Position numbers and translations under genes: made by a program. The notes under the pieces are model-generated. The model was not told where the DNA came from. It did no database searches and worked only from the letters and a program-made list of their open reading frames with translations. Of a stretch of 64,000 nucleotides of DNA, positions 36,590-45,298 are shown in pieces. How positions within the stretch are numbered: the first letter of the stretch is position 1; each line of letters starts with the position of its first letter. The stretch comes from Candidatus Blastococcus massiliensis AP3 (GTDB taxonomy: Bacteria; Actinomycetota; Actinomycetes; Mycobacteriales; Geodermatophilaceae). The stretch is from assembly GCF_000582785.1 (NCBI RefSeq), contig NZ_HG931173.1, positions 1,171,386-1,235,385 of the forward strand. The letters are read 5' to 3'.

Positions 36590-38086
36590 TCAGTACGCGC
36601 CGGAGCGGCTGAGCACGGCCCGGCCGGTCTTCCAGAGGATCAGGAAGTCGGTCGCCAGCGACCAGTTCTCGACGTAGCGGAGGTCCAGCCGGACGGCCTC
36701 CTCCCAGGGCAGGTCGCTGCGGCCGGAGATCTGCCACAGGCCGGTGAGCCCCGGCTTCACGAGCAGCCGCCGGCTGACCGAGGAGTCGTAGCGGGCCACC
36801 TCACCCGGCAGGGGCGGACGCGGGCCCACGAGCGCCATCGAGCCGCCCAGGACGTTGAGCAGCTGCGGCAGCTCGTCGAGCGACAGCCGGCGCAGCCAGC
36901 GGCCGACCGGGGTGACCCGCGGGTCCTCCCGCATCTTGAACAGCGGCCCGTCGGAGATGTTGCCCGCCTGGATGGCCTCGAGGCGCTGGTCGGCGTCGAC
37001 CACCATGCTGCGGAATTTGAGCATGGTGAAGGCCCGGCCGTTGATCCCGATCCGCTCCTGGCGGTACAGCGCCGGCCCCGAGCTGGAGAGCCGGACGGCC
37101 AGCGCGATGCCGGCCAGGACCGGCGCGAGGGCCAGGAGCGCCAGCGCCGCGGCGCAGCGGTCGAACGCGCCCTTGACCATGCGCTGCCAGCCCTCGAAGC
37201 GCGGCTGCTCGACCGACAGGAGGGGCAGGCCCTCGAACGGCCGGATGTGCAGCCTCGGCCCGGCCACCTCGATCAGCCCCGGCGCGACCAGCAGCTCGAC
37301 GCCGGTCCCCTCCAGGTGCCAGGAGAGCTGGCGCAGGTACTGCGCGGCCGTCTCGCTCGCCGAGGTCACCGCGATGGTGTCCGCGCCCAGGCGGGCGGCC
37401 AGCTCGACGACGTCGTCGAGGCCGCCGACGGGGACGTCCACCTGACCGCCGATGCGGTCGAGGTCGCCCGGGGTCACGCAGAAGCCGACGACGTCCAGGC
37501 CGGCGTAGTTCTCCCGCCGTAGGCGGTCGGCGAGCTCGAGGACCGCCCCACCGCGGCCGACGACCACCACGCGCTTGGTGCACCGGCCCCGCGCCCGGAG
37601 ACGCCGCAGGTGGCAGCGCGCGGCGTACCGCCAGAGCAGGGTGGCGACCGTGAGCGCCGGCACGCCGACGACGACCAGCGCCCGGCTCAGGTCGAGCCCG
37701 GCGGCGTAGGAGACGAAGCCGGCGATCGCCAGCAGGAGGAGCCCCGCGCGCCCGACGGTCCGGTACTCGTCGCTGCCCGTCCCGAACACCCGCTCGGCGT
37801 GGGCGCCACAGGCCCAGAGGAGGACCGGCCACGCGGGGACGAGCGCCACTGCTGCCCAGAAGAGGGACGGCGTGGGTGGCAGACCCTCGGGCCGGGTCAG
37901 GACGACCCCGGCTCCCACGGCCGCTGCGGTGAGCGCCTCGACGACGGCGAGGCCGCGGGCGTAGGTGCGGACCCAGCCCGCGGTGGTGACACGCTCGAGC
38001 GGAGGTTCGGGCACGGGCGCAGGCGCCCGCCGAGGGGCCGGGATGAGTCCCAGCCCGCAGTCCACTACGTCCTTGTCCACCAGCAC
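36590..38086 (-). CDS. exopolysaccharide polyprenyl-phosphate sugar-1-phosphate transferase (WcaJ/PHPT type)
   Basis: 498 residues. Four N-terminal membrane segments, a CoA-binding-like cytosolic domain (KRVVVVGRGGAVLELADRL), a fifth segment (FDRCAAALALLALAPVL) and the catalytic domain: ALYRQERIG, FTMLKFRSM, SLDELPQLLNVLGG, LVGPRPPLPGE, KPGLTGLWQ. It transfers sugar-1-phosphate to undecaprenyl phosphate, starting repeat-unit synthesis. GTG start with GGGGGG 6 nt upstream; longer in-frame starts lack an RBS. It heads the minus-strand group at the right end of the envelope locus. Confidence 0.9.
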   Translation of the reverse strand: MLVDKDVVDCGLGLIPAPRRAPAPVPEPPLERVTTAGWVRTYARGLAVVEALTAAAVGAGVVLTRPEGLPPTPSLFWAAVALVPAWPVLLWACGAHAERVFGTGSDEYRTVGRAGLLLLAIAGFVSYAAGLDLSRALVVVGVPALTVATLLWRYAARCHLRRLRARGRCTKRVVVVGRGGAVLELADRLRRENYAGLDVVGFCVTPGDLDRIGGQVDVPVGGLDDVVELAARLGADTIAVTSASETAAQYLRQLSWHLEGTGVELLVAPGLIEVAGPRLHIRPFEGLPLLSVEQPRFEGWQRMVKGAFDRCAAALALLALAPVLAGIALAVRLSSSGPALYRQERIGINGRAFTMLKFRSMVVDADQRLEAIQAGNISDGPLFKMREDPRVTPVGRWLRRLSLDELPQLLNVLGGSMALVGPRPPLPGEVARYDSSVSRRLLVKPGLTGLWQISGRSDLPWEEAVRLDLRYVENWSLATDFLILWKTGRAVLSRSGAY

Positions 38087-38272
38087 GACGTGCCCCCCGT
38101 TACGCTTCGTAATCGAGTCGATACATCGGGGGCGAGGCGACGAGCCTCTGAACTGGACGTTCCCCCCGGAAGATGTCCTCGACGCCGGGGGCAACCCTCA
38201 CAGTCCGTGATCAGTGCAGTCAACCCACGAGGGCTGGCTTCACCCTTTCGGACCTGCCGGGCGGCAGTCCAC
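38087..38272 (-). promoter_or_regulatory. candidate structured 5' leader of the sugar-transferase operon
   Basis: 186 nt without a gene between pth and the sugar transferase. On the minus strand it can fold into several helices: CTGCC/GGCAG (38254-38267, possibly the pth terminator), GTCCG with CGGAC (38249-38253 with 38203-38207) enclosing AGCCC-TCGT-GGGTT (38222-38235), and CCCCCGG/CCGGGGG (38163-38191). It also includes the least GC-rich patch of the area (ATCGACTCGATTACG). No riboswitch family I know matches. Confidence 0.45.
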
Positions 38273-38920
38273 CTAGCTGCGCGGGTGGACGTCGTTCTGC
38301 GCGGCCTCCAGACCACCGGCCAGCAGCGCCTCGGTGGCGTCGGCCGCCTCGACCAGCAGGAGGTCCAGCTCCTTCCGCTCGGTCGAGGAGAAGTCCTTCA
38401 GCACGAAGTCGGCGGGGTCCTGCCGGCCCGGGGGGCGGCCGATGCCGACGCGCACACGCAGGTAGTCCCGGGTCCCGGTGGACCGGGAGATCGACCGCAG
38501 GCCGTTGTGCCCGCCCTCCCCGCCGCCGCGCTTCAGGCGGACGGCCGAGAACGGGATGTCGAGCTCGTCGTGCACGACGACGAGGTCCGAGACGGGAAGC
38601 TTGTGGTAGTCGAGCAGCCCGCGCACGGGTCCGCCCGACTCGTTCATGTACGTCAGGGGACGGGCGAGCACGACCCGGCGTCCGGCCAACCTCCCCTCAC
38701 CGCTCACCGCGCGGGACCGGGCGCCCTTGCCGGGCGAGAGCCGGATGCCGGCCCGGTCGGCCAGCACGTCGAGCACCATCGCGCCGACGTTGTGCCGGTG
38801 CCCGGCGTACCCGGGACCGGGGTTGCCGAGCCCCACGACGAGGAAGGGCCCCTCGCTGGGAACGGACGCCTCGGGGGCGCCGGCAGTGCCGGCGCCCCCG
38901 AGGGTCGTGCTGTCGCTCAG
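38273..38920 (-). CDS. pth: peptidyl-tRNA hydrolase, probable CTG start
   Basis: 215 residues from a CTG at 38920. Releases tRNA from prematurely dropped peptidyl-tRNA. Family motifs: [15 protein letters not shown] with catalytic His, [22 protein letters not shown] and [12 protein letters not shown]. The only ATG/GTG/TTG available is a GTG at 38836, which would remove the first beta strand (FLVV). An in-frame CTG (LSDSTTLGG) with GAGG 6 nt upstream, overlapping the rplY stop, gives a normal N-terminus. The start is therefore unusual. A 17-bp hairpin lies within this N-terminal segment. Confidence 0.85.
   Translation of the reverse strand: MSDSTTLGGAGTAGAPEASVPSEGPFLVVGLGNPGPGYAGHRHNVGAMVLDVLADRAGIRLSPGKGARSRAVSGEGRLAGRRVVLARPLTYMNESGGPVRGLLDYHKLPVSDLVVVHDELDIPFSAVRLKRGGGEGGHNGLRSISRSTGTRDYLRVRVGIGRPPGRQDPADFVLKDFSSTERKELDLLLVEAADATEALLAGGLEAAQNDVHPRS
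38869..38903 (-). terminator. perfect 17-bp hairpin between rplY and pth core
   Basis: Arms 38869-38885 and 38887-38903 are exact complements with a tiny loop. It lies 26 nt past the rplY stop and is terminator-like, but it also falls inside the pth N-terminal extension ([10 protein letters not shown]), so it could act as an attenuator between the two genes. Confidence 0.6.
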
Positions 38921-38928
38921 GGGATGCC

Positions 38929-39642
38929 TCAGCTGTCCGCGGACTTCTCGGCCGAGTCCATCGACTCGCCGCTGCCCTGGTCCTGCGGCTCGGGCACGAC
39001 GTCGCCCTCGCCCTCGCCCTCGGCGGCCTCGCCCGACTCCTCCTTCTCGATGCCGGCCTCGGCCTCGGCCTCGGCGAGCTCGGCCTCGAGGGCCTCGGCG
39101 GTCGGGGCGGCCATGAGGTTGACCACGAGGTAGGTCTCGTCGGTGAGCAGGGTGGCGCCGCGGGGCAGCGTCAGGTCGGCGACGGTGAAGCCCTCGCCGA
39201 CGCCGCGGCCGGTGACGTCGACCTCGATCGACTCGGGGATGCTCGTGGCGGCCACCTGCACCGAGACGGTGTTGAGCTCGATGCTCACCAGGGTGTCGGG
39301 GGCGGGATCGCCGACGACGACGACCGGGACGTCCACGGTGACCTTCTCGCCGCGGCGGACGATGACCAGGTCGACGTGCTCGTGGGTGCGCTTGATCGGG
39401 TCGCGCTGCACGGCCTTGGTCAGGGCCAGCTGGTCCTTGCCGTCGAGGACGACGGTGAGCAGGGCGTTGGAGCCACCGTTGCGCAGCGCCGCGGCGAACT
39501 CGCGGGCCGGCAGCGACAGGTGGACGACGTCCTGGCCGTGCCCGTAGAGGACGGCGGGGACGCGGCCGGCGCGGCGGGTGCGACGCGCGCTGCCCTTGCC
39601 GAACTCGGTGCGGATCTCGGCTTCGAGCCGGAAGTCAGCCAC
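38929..39642 (-). CDS. rplY: 50S ribosomal protein L25/general stress protein Ctc
   Basis: 237 residues, the long CTC form. The N-terminal L25 domain ([24 protein letters not shown]) binds 5S rRNA; the C-terminal TL5-like beta domain follows, then an acidic tail of about 45 residues ([17 protein letters not shown]...). GTG start at 39642 with AGGAG 9 nt upstream. pth follows within 8 nt by its CTG reading, the same order as in mycobacteria (rplY-pth). Confidence 0.93.
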   Translation of the reverse strand: MADFRLEAEIRTEFGKGSARRTRRAGRVPAVLYGHGQDVVHLSLPAREFAAALRNGGSNALLTVVLDGKDQLALTKAVQRDPIKRTHEHVDLVIVRRGEKVTVDVPVVVVGDPAPDTLVSIELNTVSVQVAATSIPESIEVDVTGRGVGEGFTVADLTLPRGATLLTDETYLVVNLMAAPTAEALEAELAEAEAEAGIEKEESGEAAEGEGEGDVVPEPQDQGSGESMDSAEKSADS

Positions 39643-39913
39643 GGTGATGTGCTCCTCGAGAGGTGGATCGGATCTGCGGGCCGGCGCACGAGCGCGGCAC
39701 ACCGCCAGGGATTCCCACCGGAGCACGCACGTCGATCACGGAGCAGGAGCTCCCTCGCCGGGCAACGGGAAAGAGGATACGCGACGAGTTGCGGCAGACG
39801 CGCAGCGGTGGGCCGATCGCGGGGCCCGGAGGGTCCCCGACCGGAACATGGGCAGCGGCTCGGCCCAGGCCGGGACGGCGCCCGGCCGCGGTGTGATCCG
39901 GAGGAACGCGGTG

Positions 39914-40894
39914 TTACGAGGCGCCGTCGAAGAGCGACGTCACGGATCCGTCCTCGAAGACCTCCTTGATGGCCCGCGCGAGCAGCGGGGCGATCGAGAG
40001 GACGGTGAGCTTGTCGAACCGGCGCTCGGGCTCGATGGGCAGCGTGTTCGTGATGATGACCTCGCTGACCTTGCTGTTGGACAGCCGCTCGGTGGCGGGT
40101 CCGGACAGCACGCCGTGCGTCGCGGCGACGATGACGTCGGCGGCGCCCGCGTCGAAGAGCGTCTCGGCGGCCTTCACGATCGTGCCGCCGGTGTCGATCA
40201 TGTCGTCGACCAGGATGCAGACCCGGCCCTCGACCTCGCCGACCACGCGGTTGGCCACGACCTCGTTGGCGACCAGCGGGTCACGGGTCTTGTGGATGAA
40301 GGCCAGCGGAGTGCCGCCGAGCTTGTCGCTCCACCGCTCGGAGACGCGCACCCGGCCGGAGTCGGGCGAGACGACGGTGATGTCGCGGTCGCCCCAACGC
40401 TCCTTGACGTGGTTGATGAGCAGGTCCATGGCGAACAGGTGGTCGACCGGGCCGTCGAAGAAGCCCTGGATCTGCGCCGTGTGCAGGTCGACGGTCATGA
40501 GCCGGTCGGCGCCGGCGGTCTTGAACAGGTCGGCGACCAGGCGCGCGGAGATCGGCTCGCGGCCGCGGTGCTTCTTGTCCTGCCGCGCGTACGGGAAGAA
40601 GGGGGCGACGACGGTGATGCGCTTGGCCGAGGCGCGCTTGAGCGCGTCGACCATGACCAACTGCTCCATGAGCCAGGTGTTGATCGGCGCCGTGTGGCTC
40701 TGCACCACGAAGGCGTCGCAGCCGCGCACCGACTCCTCGAAGCGCACGAACAGCTCGCCGTTGGCGAACTCGTAGGCGGCCGTCGGGGTGGGCGTCACGC
40801 CCAGGTGGCCGGCGATCTCGTCGGCGAGCTCGGGGTACGCCCGGCCGGAGAAGAGCATCAGGCTCTTGTTGGTGGTCTGCCGGATGGCACTCAT
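39914..40894 (-). CDS. prs: ribose-phosphate pyrophosphokinase (PRPP synthase)
   Basis: 326 residues. Makes PRPP from ribose 5-phosphate and ATP for purine, pyrimidine, His and Trp synthesis and, in actinobacteria, for arabinan donors. The catalytic flexible loop region FPYARQDKKHRGREPIS, the VDLHTAQIQGFFD signature and the PRPP-binding loop VDDMIDTGGT are present. The ATG overlaps the glmU stop as ATGA. A weak hairpin at 39820-39839 lies downstream; otherwise the 271-nt gap to rplY holds nothing recognisable. Confidence 0.96.
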   Translation of the reverse strand: MSAIRQTTNKSLMLFSGRAYPELADEIAGHLGVTPTPTAAYEFANGELFVRFEESVRGCDAFVVQSHTAPINTWLMEQLVMVDALKRASAKRITVVAPFFPYARQDKKHRGREPISARLVADLFKTAGADRLMTVDLHTAQIQGFFDGPVDHLFAMDLLINHVKERWGDRDITVVSPDSGRVRVSERWSDKLGGTPLAFIHKTRDPLVANEVVANRVVGEVEGRVCILVDDMIDTGGTIVKAAETLFDAGAADVIVAATHGVLSGPATERLSNSKVSEVIITNTLPIEPERRFDKLTVLSIAPLLARAIKEVFEDGSVTSLFDGAS

Positions 40895-42396
40895 CGGCTC
40901 TGCTGTCCCTCGTCGTCGTCGTGCACCCCGGGATCCCCGGGGGCGTCCGCACGCCGCTCGGCGGCGGCAGCGGCCTCCGCGGCGGGGCTACCCGGCCGTC
41001 GGCGTCGGACCCAGCCTCCCACATTCCGCTGGGCGGCCCGTGCCACGCCCATGGCCCCCGGGGGGACGTCCTTGGTGATCACCGAGCCGGCAGCGGTGTA
41101 GGCGCCGTCGCCGACGGTGACCGGCGCCACCAGCATGGTGTCGGACCCGATCCGCACCTGGTCACCGATCGTCGTGCGGTGCTTGGCGACCCCGTCGTAG
41201 TTCACGAAGACGGTCGCGGCCCCGACGTTCGAGCCGCGGCCGATGGTGGCGTCACCCACGTACGAGAGGTGTGGCACCTTGGAGCCCTCGCCCACCTCGA
41301 CGTTCTTGGTCTCGACGAAGGCCCCCACCTTGCTGCCGCGGGCCAGGCGGGTGCCCGGGCGCAGGTAGCTGAAGGGGCCGACGGTGGACTCCGGCCCGAT
41401 GACCGCCCCGAGGCAGTGCGAGCGGACGACCTCGGCCCCGGCCTCGACCGTGCAGTCGAGCAGCGTGGTGTCCGGCCCGACGACCGCTCCGGACGCGACC
41501 GTCGTCGTCCCCTGCAGGTGCGTGCCGGGCTCGAGGACGGCGTCGTTGCCGACGGTGACGGTGACGTCGACCCAGGTGGTCTGCGGGTCGACGACGGTGA
41601 CCCCCTCGCGCATCAGCCGGTCGAGGACGCGGTCGTTGAGGGTGCGACGGCGCGCGGCGAGCTCGCGGCGGTCGTTGCACCCCAGGACGTCGTCGGGGTC
41701 CTCGGCGCGGACGCCACCGACCGGGGCGCCGTCGGCCACGAGCAGTCCGAGGACGTCGGTGACGTACAGCTCGCCCTGGTCGTTGCCGGAGCCGATGCGG
41801 GCCAGGCCGCTGCGCAGCGCGGCGGCGTCGCCGAGGTAGACCCCGGCGTTGACCTCGCGGATCGCGCGCTGCTCCGGCGTCGCGTCCCGCTCCTCCACGA
41901 TCGCGGTGACCGCACCCGAGGCGTCGCGCACGATGCGCCCCAGCCCCGTCGGGTCGTCGACCGCGGCGGTGAGCACGGTGAACGCGTGGCCGGCGCGCGT
42001 GTGCTCGGCCACCAGGGCGCCGACGGTCTCCTCGCGCAGCAGGGGGGCGTCGCCGTTGACCAGCAGCACCGGCCCCTCGACCTCGGGGACGGCGGCCAGC
42101 GCGACGGCGGCGGCGTGCCCGGAGCCGCGCTGCTCCTCCTGGACGACCGGGAGCGCCCCGGGGGCGATCTCCGCGAGGTGCGCTTCCACCTGGTCGCGGC
42201 CGGACCCGACGACCACCACGGTCACCCCGGCCTGCAGCGGTGCGGTCGCGGCCAGGACGTGACCGAGCATCGAGCGGCCGCCGAGGGCGTGCAGCACCTT
42301 CGGCGTCGACGAGCGCATGCGCGTGCCCTGCCCGGCGGCGAGAACGACGACGGCGGCGACGGCCGGTCCCCCGGCGGGGGTCTCCTGGGGGCTCAC
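40891..42396 (-). CDS. glmU: bifunctional UDP-GlcNAc pyrophosphorylase/GlcN-1-P acetyltransferase
   Basis: 501 residues. Makes UDP-GlcNAc, the first precursor of peptidoglycan. The uridylyltransferase domain has LAAGQGTRMRSSTPKVLH and GDAPLL; the left-handed beta-helix acetyltransferase follows with GPFSYLRPGT, KVPHLSYVGDA and FVNYDG, and the Lys of ETKNVEVG. Residues 455-501 are an Ala/Arg-rich tail. GTG start (VSPQETPAGG) with GAGGAG 5 nt upstream. tRNA-Gln sits 30 nt upstream. Confidence 0.96.
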   Translation of the reverse strand: MSPQETPAGGPAVAAVVVLAAGQGTRMRSSTPKVLHALGGRSMLGHVLAATAPLQAGVTVVVVGSGRDQVEAHLAEIAPGALPVVQEEQRGSGHAAAVALAAVPEVEGPVLLVNGDAPLLREETVGALVAEHTRAGHAFTVLTAAVDDPTGLGRIVRDASGAVTAIVEERDATPEQRAIREVNAGVYLGDAAALRSGLARIGSGNDQGELYVTDVLGLLVADGAPVGGVRAEDPDDVLGCNDRRELAARRRTLNDRVLDRLMREGVTVVDPQTTWVDVTVTVGNDAVLEPGTHLQGTTTVASGAVVGPDTTLLDCTVEAGAEVVRSHCLGAVIGPESTVGPFSYLRPGTRLARGSKVGAFVETKNVEVGEGSKVPHLSYVGDATIGRGSNVGAATVFVNYDGVAKHRTTIGDQVRIGSDTMLVAPVTVGDGAYTAAGSVITKDVPPGAMGVARAAQRNVGGWVRRRRPGSPAAEAAAAAERRADAPGDPGVHDDDEGQQSR

Positions 42397-42425
42397 GGAT
42401 CTCCTCGGCGTGCTGGGCGGTCTTG

Positions 42426-42498
42426 CTGGGGGACTCGGACTCGAACCGAGACTGCACGGCTCCAAAGGCCGGCGGGCTGCCGATTACCCCATCCCCCA
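42426..42498 (-). tRNA. tRNA-Gln (anticodon UUG)
   Basis: 73 nt, acceptor TGGGGGA/TCCCCCA with discriminator G, T-arm CTCGG-TTCGAGT-CCGAG and anticodon loop CTTTGGA giving UUG. The U1-A72-type pair and G73 are glutamine identity features. CCA is not encoded. Confidence 0.93.
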
Positions 42499-42652
42499 CC
42501 CGCGGTGCGGATCGGCCGCACCCCGGGGGCGCCGCGCGGAGCGGTACCCGGTGCGAGCCTAGGGGGCGCGGGGCGCCGGGAGCACGCAGTGGCACCCGTA
42601 CGGGCCGCCCTGCGCGACGGGGTCGCCGGACGGGGCTCGGGTCGCCGCGTTC

Positions 42653-42668
42653 CCTACGGTCCCGTAGG
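42653..42668 (+). promoter_or_regulatory. palindromic candidate operator upstream of the desaturase
   Basis: CCTACGG-TC-CCGTAGG, a perfect 7-bp inverted repeat, 69 nt before the desaturase start. A TATCTG -10-like box follows at 42675, putting the palindrome between -35 and -10, a typical TetR operator position. The downstream TetR gene is the obvious candidate regulator (inference). Confidence 0.5.
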
Positions 42669-42736
42669 TTGCGGATATCTGCCCGGAGCATGCCGGTTCC
42701 GACCGCGCCCGGATCTCACCCCGCTCAGGAGTCCCT

Positions 42737-43720
42737 TTGTCCGCTCCCGCTCTCACCCGGCCCACGGCTCCCCCGCTCGCCGATCCCTACGCCGGGTTGC
42801 CCGCCAACGCCATCGGCAGGCACAAGAGCACGCTCGAGATCGTCACGCTCTACGTGATCGTGCTGGTCCCCTTCGTGGCCCTCGCCGCCGTCGTCCCCGC
42901 GGTGTGGGGCTGGGGGCTGTCCTGGCTGGACGTCGGCCTGGCGGTCGGCTTCTACTACCTCTCCCTGCTCGGCGTGACCGTCGGCTACCACCGGCACTTC
43001 ACGCACGCCTCCTTCAAGAGCAACCGCCCGCTGCGCCTCGGCCTGGCCGTCGCGGGCTCCATGGCGATCCAGGGCCCGGTCAACCAGTGGGTGGCCGACC
43101 ACCGGCGGCACCACGCCTTCGCCGACCGGGCGGGCGACCCGCACTCCCCGTGGCGCTACGGCACCGACCTGCGCGCGCTGCTCAAGGGCATGTTCCACGC
43201 GCACCTCGGCTGGCTGTTCGACCGGCGCAAGACCAACCAGCAGCGCTACGCCCCCGACCTGCTCAAGGACGCCGGCCTCGTCTTCATCAGCAGGACGTTC
43301 GTCGTGTGGGCCTTCCTCAGCCTGGCGCTGCCCGCGGTCCTCGGCGGGCTGATCACCGGCAGCTGGGCCGGCGCGTGGTCGGCGTTCTTCTGGGCCGGCC
43401 TGGTCCGCGCGGCACTGCTGCACCACGTCACCTGGTCGATCAACTCCGTCTGCCACGTGGTCGGCAACCGGCCGTTCGTGTCCCGCGACCGGGCGACGAA
43501 CTTCTGGCCGCTGGCGATCCTCAGCGGCGGCGAGTCGTGGCACAACCTGCACCACGCCGACCCGACCTGCGCCCGCCACGGTGTGGACCGCGGGCAGATC
43601 GACATCAGCGCCCGCGTGATCTGGGTCTTCGAGAGGCTCGGCTGGGCGCGCGACGTCAAGTGGCCCGACCCCGTGCGGCTGGCCGCCAAGCGCCGGGTGA
43701 CGGCTCCGGTCGCGCCCTGA
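42737..43720 (+). CDS. membrane acyl-CoA (delta-9) desaturase
   Basis: 327 residues. Introduces a cis double bond into stearoyl/palmitoyl chains using a di-iron centre. The three histidine boxes are HRHFTH, HRRHH and HNLHH, with about four membrane segments between. Related to mycobacterial DesA3 rather than soluble ACP desaturases. The start is TTG with AGGAG 5 nt upstream. A TetR gene follows 23 nt after its stop. Confidence 0.9.
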   Translation: MSAPALTRPTAPPLADPYAGLPANAIGRHKSTLEIVTLYVIVLVPFVALAAVVPAVWGWGLSWLDVGLAVGFYYLSLLGVTVGYHRHFTHASFKSNRPLRLGLAVAGSMAIQGPVNQWVADHRRHHAFADRAGDPHSPWRYGTDLRALLKGMFHAHLGWLFDRRKTNQQRYAPDLLKDAGLVFISRTFVVWAFLSLALPAVLGGLITGSWAGAWSAFFWAGLVRAALLHHVTWSINSVCHVVGNRPFVSRDRATNFWPLAILSGGESWHNLHHADPTCARHGVDRGQIDISARVIWVFERLGWARDVKWPDPVRLAAKRRVTAPVAP

Positions 43721-43743
43721 ACGAATCCCGGCCGCGCGTGCGC

Positions 43744-44352
43744 ATGACGGGCGACCAGCGCCGGTCGCAACTGCTCGACGTCGCCCGGGAACTGTTCGGC
43801 GAGCGCGGCTACGGCCCCACGTCCGTCGAGGAGATCGCCGCGCGCGCCGGCGTGAGCAAGCCGGTCGTCTACGAGCACTTCGGCGGCAAGGAAGGCATCT
43901 ACGCCGTCGTCGTCGACCGGGAGATGCAGCGGCTGCTCGACAGCTTCGCCACCGCCCTGTCCAGCCCCGGGCACCCGCGGGACCTCCTGCAGCGGGCCGC
44001 GCTGGTCCTGCTGGAGTACATCGAGTCCGACACCGACGGCTTCCTGGTGCTGACCCGGGACGCCCCGGTGCCCGGCGGAGTGGGCACGTACTCCTCGCTC
44101 ATCGGGGAGGTCGCGCGCAAGGTCGAGCACATCCTGGGCGGCCAGTTCGCCGCCCGCGGCTACGACCCGCAGCTGGCCGAGCTCTACAGCCAGGCGCTGG
44201 TCGGCATGGTGGCCCTGGTCGGGCAGTGGTGGCTGGGCACGCGGACCCCGGAGAAGAGCGACGTGGCCGCCCACCTGGTCAACCTCGCCTACAACGGCCT
44301 GTCCCACCTCGACCCGGCCCCCCGGCTCGCCGAGGACGCCGGCACCTCCTGA
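43744..44352 (+). CDS. TetR family transcriptional regulator (Rv1019-like)
   Basis: 202 residues. The N-terminal helix-turn-helix TSVEEIAARAGVSKPVVYEHFGGKEGIY is a classical TetR DNA-binding domain; the C-terminal effector domain is helical and of unknown ligand. It corresponds in position (near glmU/prs and mfd blocks) to M. tuberculosis Rv1019. The ATG at 43744 is chosen; a GTG two codons earlier is possible. Being directly behind the desaturase gene, it probably regulates that gene and itself. Confidence 0.87.
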   Translation: MTGDQRRSQLLDVARELFGERGYGPTSVEEIAARAGVSKPVVYEHFGGKEGIYAVVVDREMQRLLDSFATALSSPGHPRDLLQRAALVLLEYIESDTDGFLVLTRDAPVPGGVGTYSSLIGEVARKVEHILGGQFAARGYDPQLAELYSQALVGMVALVGQWWLGTRTPEKSDVAAHLVNLAYNGLSHLDPAPRLAEDAGTS

Positions 44353-44359
44353 GCGGTCC

Positions 44360-45298
44360 TCAGCCGGGGACGACGCGGGCGCCGGCCACCGGGCCGGCCA
44401 CCACCCGGACCGTGCGGAACACGCCCTCACCGGCCATCGCCGCGGCCAGTCGCACCGCGGCGGGCTCGTCCTCGGCCAGGGCCGCGACGGTCGGTCCGGA
44501 CCCGCTGACCAGGGCGCCGAGCGCTCCCGCGTCGGTGGCCGCCCGCAGGGCCCGGCGCAGCGCCGGACGCAGCCCCAGGGCGGGCGCCTGGAGGTCGTTG
44601 GCCAACGCCGTCCCCAGCGCGGCGGCCGGCCCGGTGCGCAGTGCCGCGAGGACCGGCTCGGCGGGGAGGAGGGTGCGGCCGTCGGGCACCCGGCCCTCGG
44701 CCCGGAGCCGGTCGAGCTCGGCGTACACCGACGGCGTCGACAGACCCTCCCCGGCGATGCCGAGCACCCAGTGCCACGACCGGCGGGCGAGCACCGGGGT
44801 CAGCTGCTCCCCCCGGCCGGTGCCGAGCGCGACGCCGCCGAGCACGCTGAACGGCACGTCGCTGCCCAGCTGCGCGGCGAGCGCCAGCAGGTCGTCCCGG
44901 TCGGCCCGCGTGCCCCACAGGGCGTCCAGGGCGACCAGCGCGGCCGCCGCGTCCGCGCTGCCACCGGCGAGGCCGGCGGCGGCCGGGATCGACTTGGCGA
45001 TCTCCAGGGTCGCGTCGGCGCGCACCCCGGCGTGATCGGCCAGCAGCTCGGCGGCCCGCCAGACCAGGTTCCGGTTGTCGGTGGGCACGGCGTCGGGCCC
45101 ACCGGCCGCCTCCGCGCCCTCGCCGGTCAGGGCGAGGCTCAGCCCGTCGCCCGCCCGCACCGTGACGGTGTCGAACAGGGAGACGGCGAGGTAGACGGTG
45201 CGCAGCTCGTGGAAGCCGTCGGGACGCAGCGGCCCCACGGCGAGGTGCGCGTTGATCTTCGCCGGGGCGCGGGCGGTGACGGCGTCCGGCGTCCTCAC
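44360..45298 (-). CDS. ispE: 4-diphosphocytidyl-2-C-methyl-D-erythritol kinase
   Basis: 312 residues, GHMP kinase fold. Phosphorylates CDP-ME in the MEP isoprenoid pathway. Motifs: [16 protein letters not shown] at the N-terminus, the ATP-binding loop [16 protein letters not shown] and the C-terminal [17 protein letters not shown] start overlaps the ksgA stop as GTGA. It ends convergently, 8 nt from the TetR gene. Confidence 0.95.
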   Translation of the reverse strand: MRTPDAVTARAPAKINAHLAVGPLRPDGFHELRTVYLAVSLFDTVTVRAGDGLSLALTGEGAEAAGGPDAVPTDNRNLVWRAAELLADHAGVRADATLEIAKSIPAAAGLAGGSADAAAALVALDALWGTRADRDDLLALAAQLGSDVPFSVLGGVALGTGRGEQLTPVLARRSWHWVLGIAGEGLSTPSVYAELDRLRAEGRVPDGRTLLPAEPVLAALRTGPAAALGTALANDLQAPALGLRPALRRALRAATDAGALGALVSGSGPTVAALAEDEPAAVRLAAAMAGEGVFRTVRVVAGPVAGARVVPG

